Made by a program: the position numbers and the translations under genes. 64,000 bases of DNA from Cupriavidus oxalaticus (GTDB lineage: Bacteria > Pseudomonadota > Gammaproteobacteria > Burkholderiales > Burkholderiaceae). The DNA is taken from assembly GCF_004768545.1 (NCBI RefSeq), contig NZ_CP038634.1, forward strand, positions 1,426,001 to 1,490,000, given 5' to 3'. The notes under the pieces were generated by a model. The model saw only the letters and a program-made list of their open reading frames with translations. It was not told the DNA's origin and did no database searches. Positions 24,403 to 33,558 of this stretch are shown here, piece by piece. Numbering within the stretch: position 1 is the first letter of the stretch; every line of letters begins with the position of its first letter.

Positions 24403-25848
24403 CTACTCCGGCTGCCCCTTCTCCTTGAGCAGATCCGCCAGGCTCTTCGCCGCCGGCTTCAGTGGCGTGCGATGCTGCGTCCATCCCATCTGCTTCGACG
24501 GCGCCAGCGCACGCAGTCTGGTGGCCGCCCAGCGGAACATCCGGTAAGTGGCCGGGTGCGAATACGCCCCGCTCCAGAAGCGCCACACCAGGTGCTCGCC
24601 CTTGCTGTACTTGGCGCCCTGGCCACGCAGCGGGTTGGCCACCCGCTCCTCGGGATCGCGGTTGGATTCGGTGCGCAGGCGCACCAGTAATTGCGGGATC
24701 GGGATGCGTACCGGGCAGACCTCGCCGCAGGCGCCGCACAGGCTGGATGCGGTGGGCAGGTCCGCCGTGGCCTCGAGCCCCAGCAGATGCGGCGAAATGA
24801 TCTTGCCGATCGGACCGGGATAAGTCGTGCCATAGGCATGGCCGCCGATGCGCGTATAGACCGGGCAATGGTTCATGCATGCCCCGCAGCGGATGCACTG
24901 CAGCGTGGCGCGCAGCTGCGCGTCGGCGTAGGCCTGCGTACGGCCGTTGTCGAGCAGCACCAGGTGCACCTCGCGCGGGCCGTCGCGCTCGCCGTCGCGG
25001 CGCGGGCCGGAGATCAGGTTGAAGTACGTGGTGATCGCCTGCCCGGTGGCCGAGCGCGTCAGCAGGCTCGACAGCGGCACGATGTGCTCGAGCTTCGCCA
25101 CCACCTTTTCCATGCCCATGATGGCGATATGCACATCGGGGACCGTTGTCGAAAGGCGGCCGTTGCCCTCGTTCTCGACCAGCCACAGCGTGCCGGTGTC
25201 CGCCGCGGCGAAGTTGACCCCGGACAGGCCGATGTCGGCGCCGACGAACGCCTGCCGCAGCGCGCGGCGTCCGGTCTGGATCAGCGCGTCGACGTCCTCG
25301 GTATAGGGCGTGTCAGGAATATGCTGCTCGAACAGCGCGGCGATATCGCCCTTGGTCTTGTGGATCGCCGGCATCACGATATGCGACGGCTTCTCGCCGG
25401 CAAGCTGGACGATGTATTCGCCCATGTCCGACTCGATGCATTCGACGCCGCGCTCGGCCAGGTAATGGTTCAGCTCGATTTCCTCGCTGGCCATCGACTT
25501 GCCCTTGATCACGCGACTGGCCTGCCTTGCCGCCGCGATGCCGTGGATGATGCGGTTGGCGTCGTCGGCGGTCTCGGCCCAGTGGACCTGCACACCGGCG
25601 GCGGCGAGCTGTTCCTCCAGTTGCACCAGCAGGTCCGGCAGGTTGGCGAGCGCGTGCTGGCGCACCGCTTCGCCCAGGTCGCGCAGCCGCTCCAGCTCAT
25701 CGGCGTCGGGAAACTGCGCCAGCCGCTTGCCCTGCAGGAAGTCCATCGCGCCGCGAAAGCTCTGGCGCAGCTTGGGATCGTCCAGCGCCTCGCGCGCGCG
25801 CGCCTTGAAGTCTTGCGGCGCGACGAAATGCAGCGTGTTCTGGCTCAT
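24403..25848 (-). CDS. lutB: L-lactate oxidation iron-sulfur protein LutB
   Basis: 481 residues. An N-terminal LUD domain (about 70-300, with KGKSMASEEIELNHYL and GVNFAAADTGTLWLVENEGNGR) is followed by two [4Fe-4S] ferredoxin motifs: C318-C321-C324-C328 (CIRCGACMNHCP) and C371-C374-C378 (CGACGEVCP). LutABC together oxidise L-lactate to pyruvate as a non-flavin, Fe-S based enzyme. The start overlaps the lutC stop by 4 bp (ATGA-type), with GGAGG in the lutC end. Confidence 0.95.
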   Translation of the reverse strand: MSQNTLHFVAPQDFKARAREALDDPKLRQSFRGAMDFLQGKRLAQFPDADELERLRDLGEAVRQHALANLPDLLVQLEEQLAAAGVQVHWAETADDANRIIHGIAAARQASRVIKGKSMASEEIELNHYLAERGVECIESDMGEYIVQLAGEKPSHIVMPAIHKTKGDIAALFEQHIPDTPYTEDVDALIQTGRRALRQAFVGADIGLSGVNFAAADTGTLWLVENEGNGRLSTTVPDVHIAIMGMEKVVAKLEHIVPLSSLLTRSATGQAITTYFNLISGPRRDGERDGPREVHLVLLDNGRTQAYADAQLRATLQCIRCGACMNHCPVYTRIGGHAYGTTYPGPIGKIISPHLLGLEATADLPTASSLCGACGEVCPVRIPIPQLLVRLRTESNRDPEERVANPLRGQGAKYSKGEHLVWRFWSGAYSHPATYRMFRWAATRLRALAPSKQMGWTQHRTPLKPAAKSLADLLKEKGQPE

Positions 25849-26567
25849 TGCGCGGCCTCCTTGTTATCGATGTTCTGCTTGTCGATGTCCTGCACGATGA
25901 CGACCCACAGCCGGCGCGGGCCGTGCGCACCGTAGGCCAGCGTCTGCTGGATATCGGAAGTCTTGGACGGGCCCGAGATCATCACCAGGTTGGTCGGCAT
26001 GCCGTCGCGCCAGCGTTCGGCGCGCGCGGCCATGTGCAGGTCCTGGTGCAGCGTCGATGCGCGCACCAGCGCCACGTGCAGCGGCGGCACCAGCGATACC
26101 GTGCGCGGCGATCCCGCGTCCGGTGCAACGATCAGCGTGCCGGTGGCGGCAATGCCCGAGCGCGCCACGGTGAAGCCGGCGTCGACGGTGTCGAACAGCT
26201 CGGCTTTCCAGGCTTCGATGGGGCGGTCATAGCCGATGGCTTCGACCTGGGGCGGCAGCGCGGCAGCCAGCGCCGCGCCGGCGTGGCTTGCGGGATCGAG
26301 CAGCAGGCGCCGGACGCCGGCTTCGGCCAGCGCGGCGGCCAGCAATGCCGGCCACGCTTGCGCATCGGTGCACCAGACTTCAGCGTGCGAGGCTTGCAGT
26401 GCCATGCGCATCGCATCGACCAGCTCGTCGGCGCTAGGCGCGCGATGCCGGCGCGCCTCGAAATGGCCATCGATGCGGCGATCCAGTTCAGCGGTGGAGG
26501 ACGCAGGCGTGGGGGCGGCGGCGCGCAGCCGGCCCAGCATGCGTTCGCGGGCGCCGGGCGTGCTCAT
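25845..26567 (-). CDS. lutC: Lactate utilisation protein LutC (LUD domain)
   Basis: 240 residues from the ATG at 26567, which has GGAGG just upstream; an earlier frame start is not supported. It is a single LUD domain protein: GRLRAAAPTP at the N terminus, TVARSGIAATGTLIVAPDAGSPRTVSLVPPLHVALVRAS in the core and MISGPSKTSDIQQTLAYGAHGPRRLWVVIV at the end. It is part of the LutABC L-lactate dehydrogenase complex. It overlaps both neighbours by 4 bp. Note the order lutA-lutC-lutB rather than the common A-B-C. Confidence 0.93.
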   Translation of the reverse strand: MSTPGARERMLGRLRAAAPTPASSTAELDRRIDGHFEARRHRAPSADELVDAMRMALQASHAEVWCTDAQAWPALLAAALAEAGVRRLLLDPASHAGAALAAALPPQVEAIGYDRPIEAWKAELFDTVDAGFTVARSGIAATGTLIVAPDAGSPRTVSLVPPLHVALVRASTLHQDLHMAARAERWRDGMPTNLVMISGPSKTSDIQQTLAYGAHGPRRLWVVIVQDIDKQNIDNKEAAQ

Positions 26568-27346
26568 GCGGCACCTCCGGTGCGCCGCCACAGGAAGCTG
26601 GCCAGGTGTTCGACCTGCAGCGGGGCGCCGTCATGCGCGGCGGTATGGCCGATATTGAGCAGGCAGCCGCAGTCGGCCGACACCAGCCGCTCGCAGTCGG
26701 TGGCGAAGGCGGACGCAACCTTGTCGCGCACCATCGCACCGGAGATATCGGGATGCTTGAGCGAAAACGTGCCGCCGAAGCCGCAGCATTCCGACTCGCG
26801 CTGATGCTCGACGCGGGTCACGCCAGGCAATGCATCGACCAGTGCCACGCCATGCTGGCGCGTACCCATTTCGCGGCGCGCGCCGCAGGAGGTATGCAGC
26901 ACGATGCGCTCGGGCGCCTGGCCCGGCGGCACGGCGTTGTGGAAATCAACGTGCAGTACGTGCAGCAGGAATTCGCCCAGCTCGTAAATCCGCTCGGCCA
27001 GCGCGCGCGCCTTCGGGCCGGCCACGGGATCGTCGGCGAACAATTGCGGCCAGTGGTGGCGCATCATGCCGGCGCATGACCCGGACGGCACGATGACCGG
27101 CCAGGGCTGGCTGAACAGGTCCAGCTGCGCACGGGCTACCGCACGCGCGGCGTCGGGATTGCCGCTGCTGTAAGCCGGCTGGCCGCAGCAGCTCTGCGCA
27201 CGCGGAAAGTGTACGGTGAGGCCTTCGCGCTCGAGCAGCCGCACGGCGTCGAGCCCGGCCTGCGGCACGAACAGGTCGACCAGGCAGGTGGCAAAGAGAT
27301 AGGCCTGCGTAGGCGCAGGGCCGTTGGGGTACTGACGATCCTTCAT
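26564..27346 (-). CDS. lutA: Lactate oxidation protein LutA (CCG domains)
   Basis: 260 residues from the ATG at 27346. Two cysteine-rich CCG domains are present: C21...C53-C54-G55...C91, and C154...C187-C188-G189...C226/C228. These are the known hallmark of LutA/GlpC/HdrB-type proteins that bind unusual Fe-S clusters. It is the first gene of the lut operon, divergent from the GntR-type regulator, with an operator-like palindrome at 27428 in the shared 130-bp region. Confidence 0.94.
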   Translation of the reverse strand: MKDRQYPNGPAPTQAYLFATCLVDLFVPQAGLDAVRLLEREGLTVHFPRAQSCCGQPAYSSGNPDAARAVARAQLDLFSQPWPVIVPSGSCAGMMRHHWPQLFADDPVAGPKARALAERIYELGEFLLHVLHVDFHNAVPPGQAPERIVLHTSCGARREMGTRQHGVALVDALPGVTRVEHQRESECCGFGGTFSLKHPDISGAMVRDKVASAFATDCERLVSADCGCLLNIGHTAAHDGAPLQVEHLASFLWRRTGGAA

Positions 27347-27427
27347 GTCTCGCTCCGTATGTGCTGGGTTGCGCTGCTTGGCGTCGCACATTTGGGCGCA
27401 TAATTCCCGCTTCCGCGCGGTTGTTCA

Positions 27428-27442
27428 AATTGGTTGGACCAG
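27428..27442. promoter_or_regulatory. FadR/PdhR/LldR-type operator, site 1
   Basis: AATTGGTTGGACCAG. It fits the known TTGGT-N3-ACCA core bound by FadR-subfamily GntR regulators such as PdhR and LldR. It lies in the divergent promoter between lutA (82 bp away) and the regulator gene (35 bp away). Confidence 0.78.
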
Positions 27443-27476
27443 TCGGCGGGGCGATTGTGGAGCGAGGGTGGACGGC

Positions 27477-28202
27477 ATGACGGCGGCGGCACAAAGGAGC
27501 GGACGCACCCGCGGGCGCGTGGAGGCGGTCATGCGCGAGATGGAAACCGCGCTGCTGGACGGTACGTGGCCGCCGGGCACCCGGCTACCGGCCGAGCGCG
27601 TGCTGGCCGAGCAGTACGCGGTGGCGCGCAACACCGTGCGCGAAGCCATCCAGCGCCTGGCCGCGCGCGGCCTGCTGCAAAGCCGGCGCGGCGCCGGCGT
27701 CTATGCCACCGACCAGTTGCGCGCCGGCATTGCTTCCCCATGGGGCCAGCTGGTGGCCGACCATCCCGCGCTGCGTGACGACATCCTGGAGTTCCGCCGC
27801 GTACTGGAAGGCGCGACCGCCTATTTCGCCGCGCTGCGCGCCAACGCCGCCGACGTCAGGCGCATCCGCACCCTGATGGATGAACTCGAACGCGCCCGCG
27901 CCGCCGACGACAAGCAAGCCGAGGCCGATGCCGATGCGCGCCTGCATGACGCCATCGCGCTGGCTTCGCACAACACCATGTTCCTGCACCTGCATACCAG
28001 CGTGATCGGCATGCTGCGCGAACACATCACCATCAATGGCACCGGACTGCGCGAACAGGACGACAGCGCCTCGGAACTGTTGCTGCTGCAGCACCGGACG
28101 CTATGCGAGGCGATCTGCGCGCGCCGGCCGGAAGAAGCGCGCACGGCGATGCAGACGCATATCGACTTCGTGCGCAGCCGGGTCGAGCAGGACGGGAGCT
28201 GA
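27477..28202 (+). CDS. lldR: GntR/FadR-family regulator of lactate utilisation
   Basis: 241 residues from the ATG at 27477; an open frame continues upstream but overlaps the operator. The N-terminal winged helix is at residues ~10-75 (PPGTRLPAERVLAEQYAVARNTVREAIQRLAARGLLQSRRGAGVYA). The all-helical FCD ligand-binding domain is at ~95-225, with metal/ligand-type residues in ADADARLHDAIALASHNTMFLHLH and LLLQHRTLCEAICARRPEEARTAMQTHI. Divergent position from the lactate genes and the matching operators indicate an LldR-type, lactate-responsive repressor; the name is by context. Divergent autoregulation is likely. Confidence 0.85.
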   Translation: MTAAAQRSGRTRGRVEAVMREMETALLDGTWPPGTRLPAERVLAEQYAVARNTVREAIQRLAARGLLQSRRGAGVYATDQLRAGIASPWGQLVADHPALRDDILEFRRVLEGATAYFAALRANAADVRRIRTLMDELERARAADDKQAEADADARLHDAIALASHNTMFLHLHTSVIGMLREHITINGTGLREQDDSASELLLLQHRTLCEAICARRPEEARTAMQTHIDFVRSRVEQDGS

Positions 28203-28210
28203 ATGCGCGT

Positions 28211-28225
28211 AATTGGTCGGACCAG
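28211..28225. promoter_or_regulatory. FadR/PdhR/LldR-type operator, site 2
   Basis: AATTGGTCGGACCAG, identical to site 1 at 14 of 15 bases, located 9 bp after the regulator's stop codon and about 780 bp from site 1. Confidence 0.7.
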
Positions 28226-28325
28226 CGGGCGCTGGGGCGCCGGAATGGAAAACGTCTCCAATGCCAGCAACGGCTGCGGCACATTCGCCCACTTTTGCCC
28301 GCGGCCAAAGGCCAGGGCGCTGTGT

Positions 28326-29363
28326 TTATATCAGGCCGGCACCGGCCAGTTCCCGCTTCAGGTATGCATAGAAAATCGGGCCGGCGATCACGCCGGGAAT
28401 GCCGAACAGCGTCTCCATCAGCAGCATCACGACCAGCAGCTCCCACGCCGCGGCCTGGATGCGCGCGCCGATGATGCGGGCGTTCAGGAAATACTCCAGC
28501 TTGTGGATCACCACCAGGAACACCAGCGAACCCACCGCGATCGGCAGCGATACCGACAGGGACGCCACCACGATGGCGGTATTGGAAATCAGGTTGCCCA
28601 GCACCGGCAGCAAGCCGGCCACGAAGGTGATGACCACCAGCGTCTTCGACAGGGGCAGGTGCACGCCGAACAGCGGCAGCACCAGCAGCAGGTAAATCGC
28701 CGTCAGCAAGGTATTGATCGTCGAAATCTGGATCTGCGCAAAGATGAACTGCGAGAACGCCTGCTGCAGCGTGCGCGCCCGCGCCACCAGCGCAGCCGCC
28801 AAGGGACGGCGGTTCGGCCGTGACACGGCGCGGTAAAGCGCCACCATCGCGCCGATCACCAGGCCGATCAGGATATGCACCAGCGTGCGCAACACCTCCG
28901 CCCCCAGCTTCTGCGCCATGGCAGCATGCGCGCGCAGCGCTTCGATCAGCGCATTGGCCAGCTCGTCCACGCCGTTGGGCAGCGCGTCACTGAGCCACGG
29001 CGGCAACTGCCCGCGCGACTGGTCGATAATGTCCGCGACATGATTGAGCAAGCCATCCAGCGTATTGCCTTCCCCGCTGATAAAGCGCACCAGCAGCCAG
29101 CCTGCCAACGACAGCCCCAGCAGGATCAACGCCGATAGGATTGCCACCGCCAGCGCATCGTGCCGCTGGTTCAGCCGCTTCAACCGCGGCGCCAGCACAT
29201 CCACCAGGGAATACAGCAGCAGCCCGGACAGCAAGGCTGCCACCAGGTTCGCTTGGAGCACGGTCCAGAGCGCCAGCGCAGTCAGGACATAGGCGACGGC
29301 ACCGACGCTGTACCACGCGGCCGGCAGCAGGCGCGGGGCGTTGGTCTGGTCGGGGTCTTTCAT
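28326..29363 (-). CDS. AI-2E/PerM-family membrane protein
   Basis: 345 residues from the ATG at 29363 (MKDPDQTNAPRLLP). Eight or so hydrophobic helices are visible, with the family pattern: two N-terminal helices (YSVGAVAYVLTALALWTVL), a long polar cytosolic/periplasmic stretch at ~90-150 (ISGEGNTLDGLLNHVADIIDQSR), and the conserved C-terminal block LLPVLGNLISNTAIVVASLS...GIPGVIAGPIFYAYLKREL. Members have been linked to autoinducer-2 export or to Na+/H+ antiport; the substrate here is unknown. It is convergent with lldR. Confidence 0.88.
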   Translation of the reverse strand: MKDPDQTNAPRLLPAAWYSVGAVAYVLTALALWTVLQANLVAALLSGLLLYSLVDVLAPRLKRLNQRHDALAVAILSALILLGLSLAGWLLVRFISGEGNTLDGLLNHVADIIDQSRGQLPPWLSDALPNGVDELANALIEALRAHAAMAQKLGAEVLRTLVHILIGLVIGAMVALYRAVSRPNRRPLAAALVARARTLQQAFSQFIFAQIQISTINTLLTAIYLLLVLPLFGVHLPLSKTLVVITFVAGLLPVLGNLISNTAIVVASLSVSLPIAVGSLVFLVVIHKLEYFLNARIIGARIQAAAWELLVVMLLMETLFGIPGVIAGPIFYAYLKRELAGAGLI

Positions 29364-29550
29364 CGATGGTCTCCGGCGTTGGGGGGCACGCGCCCTCGGC
29401 GGGTGCGGGGCGGGCCAGGGCAAGCCCGCCTGTCAGTTCGGGTCAGGCAGCCTAGCGCTCGATTGTCGGGGCGGTGGCGGGGTTAGGCAAGCCTGCCGTG
29501 AACGGGTCCCGCTGGTGGCAAAAGGCTGGAAGGCGTGCCGCGCAGCGCTC

Positions 29551-30618
29551 CTATGCGGACTCCCGCACCCAGCGCTCGACAAGTTCCTCCGGTATGGCGC
29601 GGTAGACGTCTTCGAAGCGCTTGCCGATCAGGCGCTCGACCTGCCATAGCAGCAGGGCAACCGGGCTGCTGGGTTCATGCTGCTCGAACCACTGGCGCAC
29701 AGCCCGGACCTGGCGCAAGGCGGCATCGCGGCCAGCGGGGCTATCGCCGGGGTCCGGGATGACTGGCAGGGCGGCAGGCGCCGATGGCGCCATGGAGTGA
29801 GAGGCATCTGACATGGGCATCGGCCCAGGCTTGACGGGGCGATCGGCCATTGCCTCCGCCACGGTCGTGCCCGCGAGTTCCGGATTGCCGACGAGCCGAA
29901 GTAACTTTCCAAGCGGCGCGAGGTCCGGCGCATGGCCCGCCAGCGTCTCATCGCCCCAATGCTGCAAGATCGCTGCCAGGCCGTAGGCTTCATCCATGGC
30001 GGCAATCTGGGGCATGCCCTGGCGTCGCAACGCGTCCAGCTGCTGGCGCACGGATTCGGGCGCGAGGGCATCGGCAGGATGAGGTACCCCCAACGCCCGT
30101 TCGATATCCCTGACCTGCAGGCGCGTTGCCGCATTGCCTGCCAGCACGATCTCGCGTATATCGGCGAGAAGGCCGTCCGGGTCGACCAGCGCCGCGAAGG
30201 CGTTGGCGCGCAGTGCCGGATCGTGTTCACCTTCCACCATGAGCTGGGGATGGATGTCTTCCGGATAGTCAGCCAGCAGGCGTTGCAGCAGCGCCATGCC
30301 ATCGCGCAGGCCCTCGGCGTGGTCGAGCCGCGTGCGGCAGCGAAGCAGCAGGTTCAGCAAGCGGATGTCCTTGCTGCGCATCAGCAGGCGCCGGCAGTCG
30401 CGCTCGAGCTCTGTCCAGTTCGGTGGCTCGGCCTGCGTAACGAAATCGCCGTATTGTGCTTCCGCGCCGGGCGCCGCCTTTGCCATCAGGACGACGAATT
30501 CCGGGTCGTATTCGAGATCGGGGCCGCAAGGATGTGCGGCATCGATCGGCTGTGCCAGCTCGGCGAGGCGGATTGCCTGGCGCGCATCGGATCTGGCTGC
30601 CCTGGATTTTGCCTTCAT
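29551..30618 (-). CDS. tssA: Type VI secretion protein TssA
   Basis: 355 residues from the ATG at 30618. The N-terminal ImpA domain is clear: IDAAHPCGPDLEYDPEFVVLMAKAAPGAEAQYG, then PPNWTELERDCRRLLMRSKDIRLLNLLLRCRTRLDHAEGLRDGMALLQRLLADYPEDIHPQ. The C-terminal region ends GRDAALRQVRAVRQWFEQHEPSSPVALLLWQVERLIGKRFEDVY, a common ending of TssA proteins. TssA caps the growing sheath and coordinates tail-tube and sheath assembly. It follows tssG by 7 bp and closes the minus-strand operon. Confidence 0.92.
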   Translation of the reverse strand: MKAKSRAARSDARQAIRLAELAQPIDAAHPCGPDLEYDPEFVVLMAKAAPGAEAQYGDFVTQAEPPNWTELERDCRRLLMRSKDIRLLNLLLRCRTRLDHAEGLRDGMALLQRLLADYPEDIHPQLMVEGEHDPALRANAFAALVDPDGLLADIREIVLAGNAATRLQVRDIERALGVPHPADALAPESVRQQLDALRRQGMPQIAAMDEAYGLAAILQHWGDETLAGHAPDLAPLGKLLRLVGNPELAGTTVAEAMADRPVKPGPMPMSDASHSMAPSAPAALPVIPDPGDSPAGRDAALRQVRAVRQWFEQHEPSSPVALLLWQVERLIGKRFEDVYRAIPEELVERWVRESA

Positions 30619-30625
30619 GGCAGCC

Positions 30626-31660
30626 TCAGTGTGTGACGTACTTCTCGGGGTCGAAGACCATGCCGGTGATGGCGCGCTGCTGGTCGGCCTCACCCAGCCA
30701 GGTCGACCAGCCCAGGCCCTCTTGCGCACCGAGCACGGCAGGCGGCGCGCAATGCGGCTTTATCTGCAGCTGCAGCTCCCACTCGTATTCGAAGCCGATG
30801 AAGGACCGGACCCATTCCACCAGCACCGGCAGATCGCGCCCGTTGGGCGTGAAGTTCAGGTACTGCTGCAGATGCAGCGGGCCGATGACGAGACGGAACT
30901 TGTGCTGCCGGTCGGGGACCATGTCGCCCAGCAGCGCGCCCTGGCCCATCACGCCTGGCGAACCGGGGCGGGCGAGACGGCTGTGTTCGGCCGGATCTAG
31001 CACGATCCAGTGCAGCACGAACTCCTCCAGCCGCACCGGTACGCCAAAGAAGTGCGACACCGTCCCGGCGATGCCATCGGGACAGCGCGACTCGCGCACA
31101 TGGTGGGCGCTCGCGGACAGGCGCGCGTGCGCCGGCAACGGGCCGCGGCGGATTTCTCCGGGATCCTGCCCCGCCAGCCAGCCCACGTAGCGCGAAAAGA
31201 CTTCCTCGTCCGGCCGGTCGAGCCCCGCCGTGGCCTGCGAGCCCGCCCAGGCCTGGTAGAACTGCGTCAGCGCGCGATGATGGAACAGGTCGAGGAAGGC
31301 CGCAGTCGTCCCGTCGCGGTGTGCCTCGGTGCGCTCCCTGACAATTTCCGTGTGATGGATCGGCAAGGCGCCATTGGGGCCTAGCATGCCGAGCCCGAAC
31401 AGCTGGATTCGCAACCGGCCCGCCTGCATCTCAAGCCGGGCAATCTCGCGCGGCGCAAACGCCAGCGAGGCGGCCTGGCCAATGCGGAAGCATTCCGCTT
31501 GCGGTCGGATGGCGCGGCCGGCCGGCGGCAGGTCGGCATGCTGCGCCGACAGCGCGCGCAAGAGCCCGAGGAAGCTGACCTTCCATGGCGCGCGTTGCGC
31601 ATCGTCTGCGACGGAGCGCGCGGCGCCGCGCTGGCCGATACTGTTGTCGGTCTGGCTCAT
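30626..31660 (-). CDS. tssG: Type VI secretion baseplate protein TssG
   Basis: 344 residues from the ATG at 31660, two bases from the tssF stop (tightly coupled). Family blocks are visible: FRIGQAASLAFAPREIARLE, LQIQLFGLGMLGPNGALPIHHTEIVRER, FLDLFHHRALTQFYQAWA, and ISHFFGVPVRLEEFV-like HFFGVPVRLEEFVLHW. TssG forms the baseplate wedge with TssE, TssF and TssK. Confidence 0.94.
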   Translation of the reverse strand: MSQTDNSIGQRGAARSVADDAQRAPWKVSFLGLLRALSAQHADLPPAGRAIRPQAECFRIGQAASLAFAPREIARLEMQAGRLRIQLFGLGMLGPNGALPIHHTEIVRERTEAHRDGTTAAFLDLFHHRALTQFYQAWAGSQATAGLDRPDEEVFSRYVGWLAGQDPGEIRRGPLPAHARLSASAHHVRESRCPDGIAGTVSHFFGVPVRLEEFVLHWIVLDPAEHSRLARPGSPGVMGQGALLGDMVPDRQHKFRLVIGPLHLQQYLNFTPNGRDLPVLVEWVRSFIGFEYEWELQLQIKPHCAPPAVLGAQEGLGWSTWLGEADQQRAITGMVFDPEKYVTH

Positions 31661-31662
31661 GG

Positions 31663-33543
31663 CTATATCGCGCCGCGTCCTCCCATTCGTACCGGCCAGC
31701 GGTGAATCAGGCCGCGTTCGATCGCGTACAACTCCGTTTCCGCGAAGGCGTTGACCGATACGTGCCGCGCCAGGAAGTGCTCGAGGATCACGCCGAACAG
31801 GTAGGGGCTGATGCCCGAGAAGCCGCTTTCCTCCACCGTCAGCTGGCACTGGACACCGCGGCCGTAGAGGACGGGTCCGTTTCCGGGCAGCCGCCGCGTG
31901 ACCGGCCGGATGCTGCTGCCGATCAGGCTCTGGACCTGCCGCTGCTGGGCCGCGTCGTCGGGGGCGACGAACAGCCGCAGCAGGTCGCGCAGTCCCTGGC
32001 CGCCTTCGCGATGGTCGAGATCGGTGAGCGAAAGGTAGTTGAACCCCAGCTGGCGGATCAGCCGCCAGGCCATTTCTCCCTCGGCGAAGGGCGCGCGCGG
32101 GGCCGACGGCGGCCGGATCAGCCCGACCCCGCCGACGGGAATCGAATCCGGTGTGCGCAAGTCATCGTAGCCATTGCGCGGGACAAGATTCGGCAGGTCG
32201 CGGTTGGTGACCATGGCCTGCACCGACAGGTAGCGCAAGTCCTTCGGGTAGGGGGCCTCGCGCTGGTCGACCAGCGACAGGAACACCTCGGTGCCGGTGT
32301 ACGCGGCGCGTGTCCCGTACTTGCGCGCATGATCGGAAACCAGCCGCCGTTCCCGCCGCATGGAGAAGTAGCGTCCATGGTTGCCCTCGTCGCTGTTCAG
32401 CGTGGCGAAGAGCGGCCGGAACGCCACCGGCGTGCTGCGCTCGGAAACCTGCCCGGACAGGCCCTGCACCGAGAAGACCTCGTAGTCGAGCGGCCGGCGC
32501 CGGTCCGGCACGAGGTGAAACTCGGTGTGCCCGGCATGGATTTCCATCCGGTCGGTGCGCATCGGGAACAGGTTGACCACCGGCGTGCAGAACAGCGCGA
32601 ACTGGCTCGCATCGACCTGGCTCGCGAGCACCCCGGGCGGCCTGGCCAGCAGGATCACGATCTCGGCCTCGCCGCCGTCGATGCCGGCCAGTCCGGGTGC
32701 GAGTCCGTTGAGTGCGGCGAAATAGAACCGCTGCGGACACGCGAAATACTCGTGCACGAGGTTGTGCCCGTGAAACTTGTTCCAGGGCACCGGCAAGGCG
32801 CTTTCCTCCGGTGCCATGCCGACGTAGCCGACCGCGTCCTGCGGGACCGCGCAGGGCCGCTCGCCCATCGCGCCTGGCTTGCCGATGAGCACGGTGACGC
32901 CGGCACCATGCAGCAACTCGAACAGGTGCGAGGCGATCTGGTCGTTGCCGCACAGATGCAGGGGCAGGGTATCAAGCCCGGCCAGCCTGGCGAACGTGAC
33001 ATTGCGGGTCAGCCTCAGTCGCAGCCGCAGCGCACCCTGTACGTTCACGTGGGCCGGCACGTAGCGTTCGAGATGCCGGATGTCCGGCGGGATGCCGGTA
33101 AGCCGGGCGTCGGCGATCTCGATCGGCCACAGTGTCAGCGGCTGGGTCGTGCGAAACTCGCATTGGGTCGATTCGCCCGCCGGCGCACGAGCCAGCAGCG
33201 CGGTGCCGCGCGGTATCGGGATGCCGCGGACCAGGTCGCCCTCCTTGTGGCTGGGATGGAACTGCGCGACCGCGATCGCCGGCGTCGGCGCGATGTAGTT
33301 GGGATAGATGACTTCCAGCAGGCGCTGGGTAAAGCGCGGGAATTCCGCATCGAGCTTCAGCTGCGTGCGGGCGGACAGGAAGCAGAACGCTTCGATGAGG
33401 CGCTCCACATAGGGATCGGCCACCTCGATGCCCTGCATACCCAGGCGCCTGGCCACCTTGGGATGCTGGTTCGCAAACTCCCCCGCCAGCTCGCGCATGT
33501 AGACCAGTTCGCGGTTGTAGTACTCAAGCAGCCGAGGGTCCAT
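31663..33543 (-). CDS. tssF: Type VI secretion baseplate protein TssF
   Basis: 626 residues, the usual ~600. It starts MDPRLLEYYNRELVYMRELAGEFANQHPKVARRLGM, the diagnostic TssF (VasA/ImpG) opening, and continues with DPYVERLIEAFCFLSARTQLKLDAEFPRFTQRLLEVIYPNY. Near the end, GRGVQCQLTVEESGFSGISPYLFGVILEHFLARHVSVNAFAET is also conserved. It is the largest wedge component of the baseplate. It lies 15 bp after tssE. Confidence 0.95.
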   Translation of the reverse strand: MDPRLLEYYNRELVYMRELAGEFANQHPKVARRLGMQGIEVADPYVERLIEAFCFLSARTQLKLDAEFPRFTQRLLEVIYPNYIAPTPAIAVAQFHPSHKEGDLVRGIPIPRGTALLARAPAGESTQCEFRTTQPLTLWPIEIADARLTGIPPDIRHLERYVPAHVNVQGALRLRLRLTRNVTFARLAGLDTLPLHLCGNDQIASHLFELLHGAGVTVLIGKPGAMGERPCAVPQDAVGYVGMAPEESALPVPWNKFHGHNLVHEYFACPQRFYFAALNGLAPGLAGIDGGEAEIVILLARPPGVLASQVDASQFALFCTPVVNLFPMRTDRMEIHAGHTEFHLVPDRRRPLDYEVFSVQGLSGQVSERSTPVAFRPLFATLNSDEGNHGRYFSMRRERRLVSDHARKYGTRAAYTGTEVFLSLVDQREAPYPKDLRYLSVQAMVTNRDLPNLVPRNGYDDLRTPDSIPVGGVGLIRPPSAPRAPFAEGEMAWRLIRQLGFNYLSLTDLDHREGGQGLRDLLRLFVAPDDAAQQRQVQSLIGSSIRPVTRRLPGNGPVLYGRGVQCQLTVEESGFSGISPYLFGVILEHFLARHVSVNAFAETELYAIERGLIHRWPVRMGGRGAI

Positions 33544-33558
33544 GGTGGTGGGGAGGCA

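Noticed and set aside
26858..26876. GCGTACCCATTTC match to the dispersed repeat
   Set aside because: It lies within lutA, and the second half (TTCTGCG) does not match, so chance is the simpler reading.
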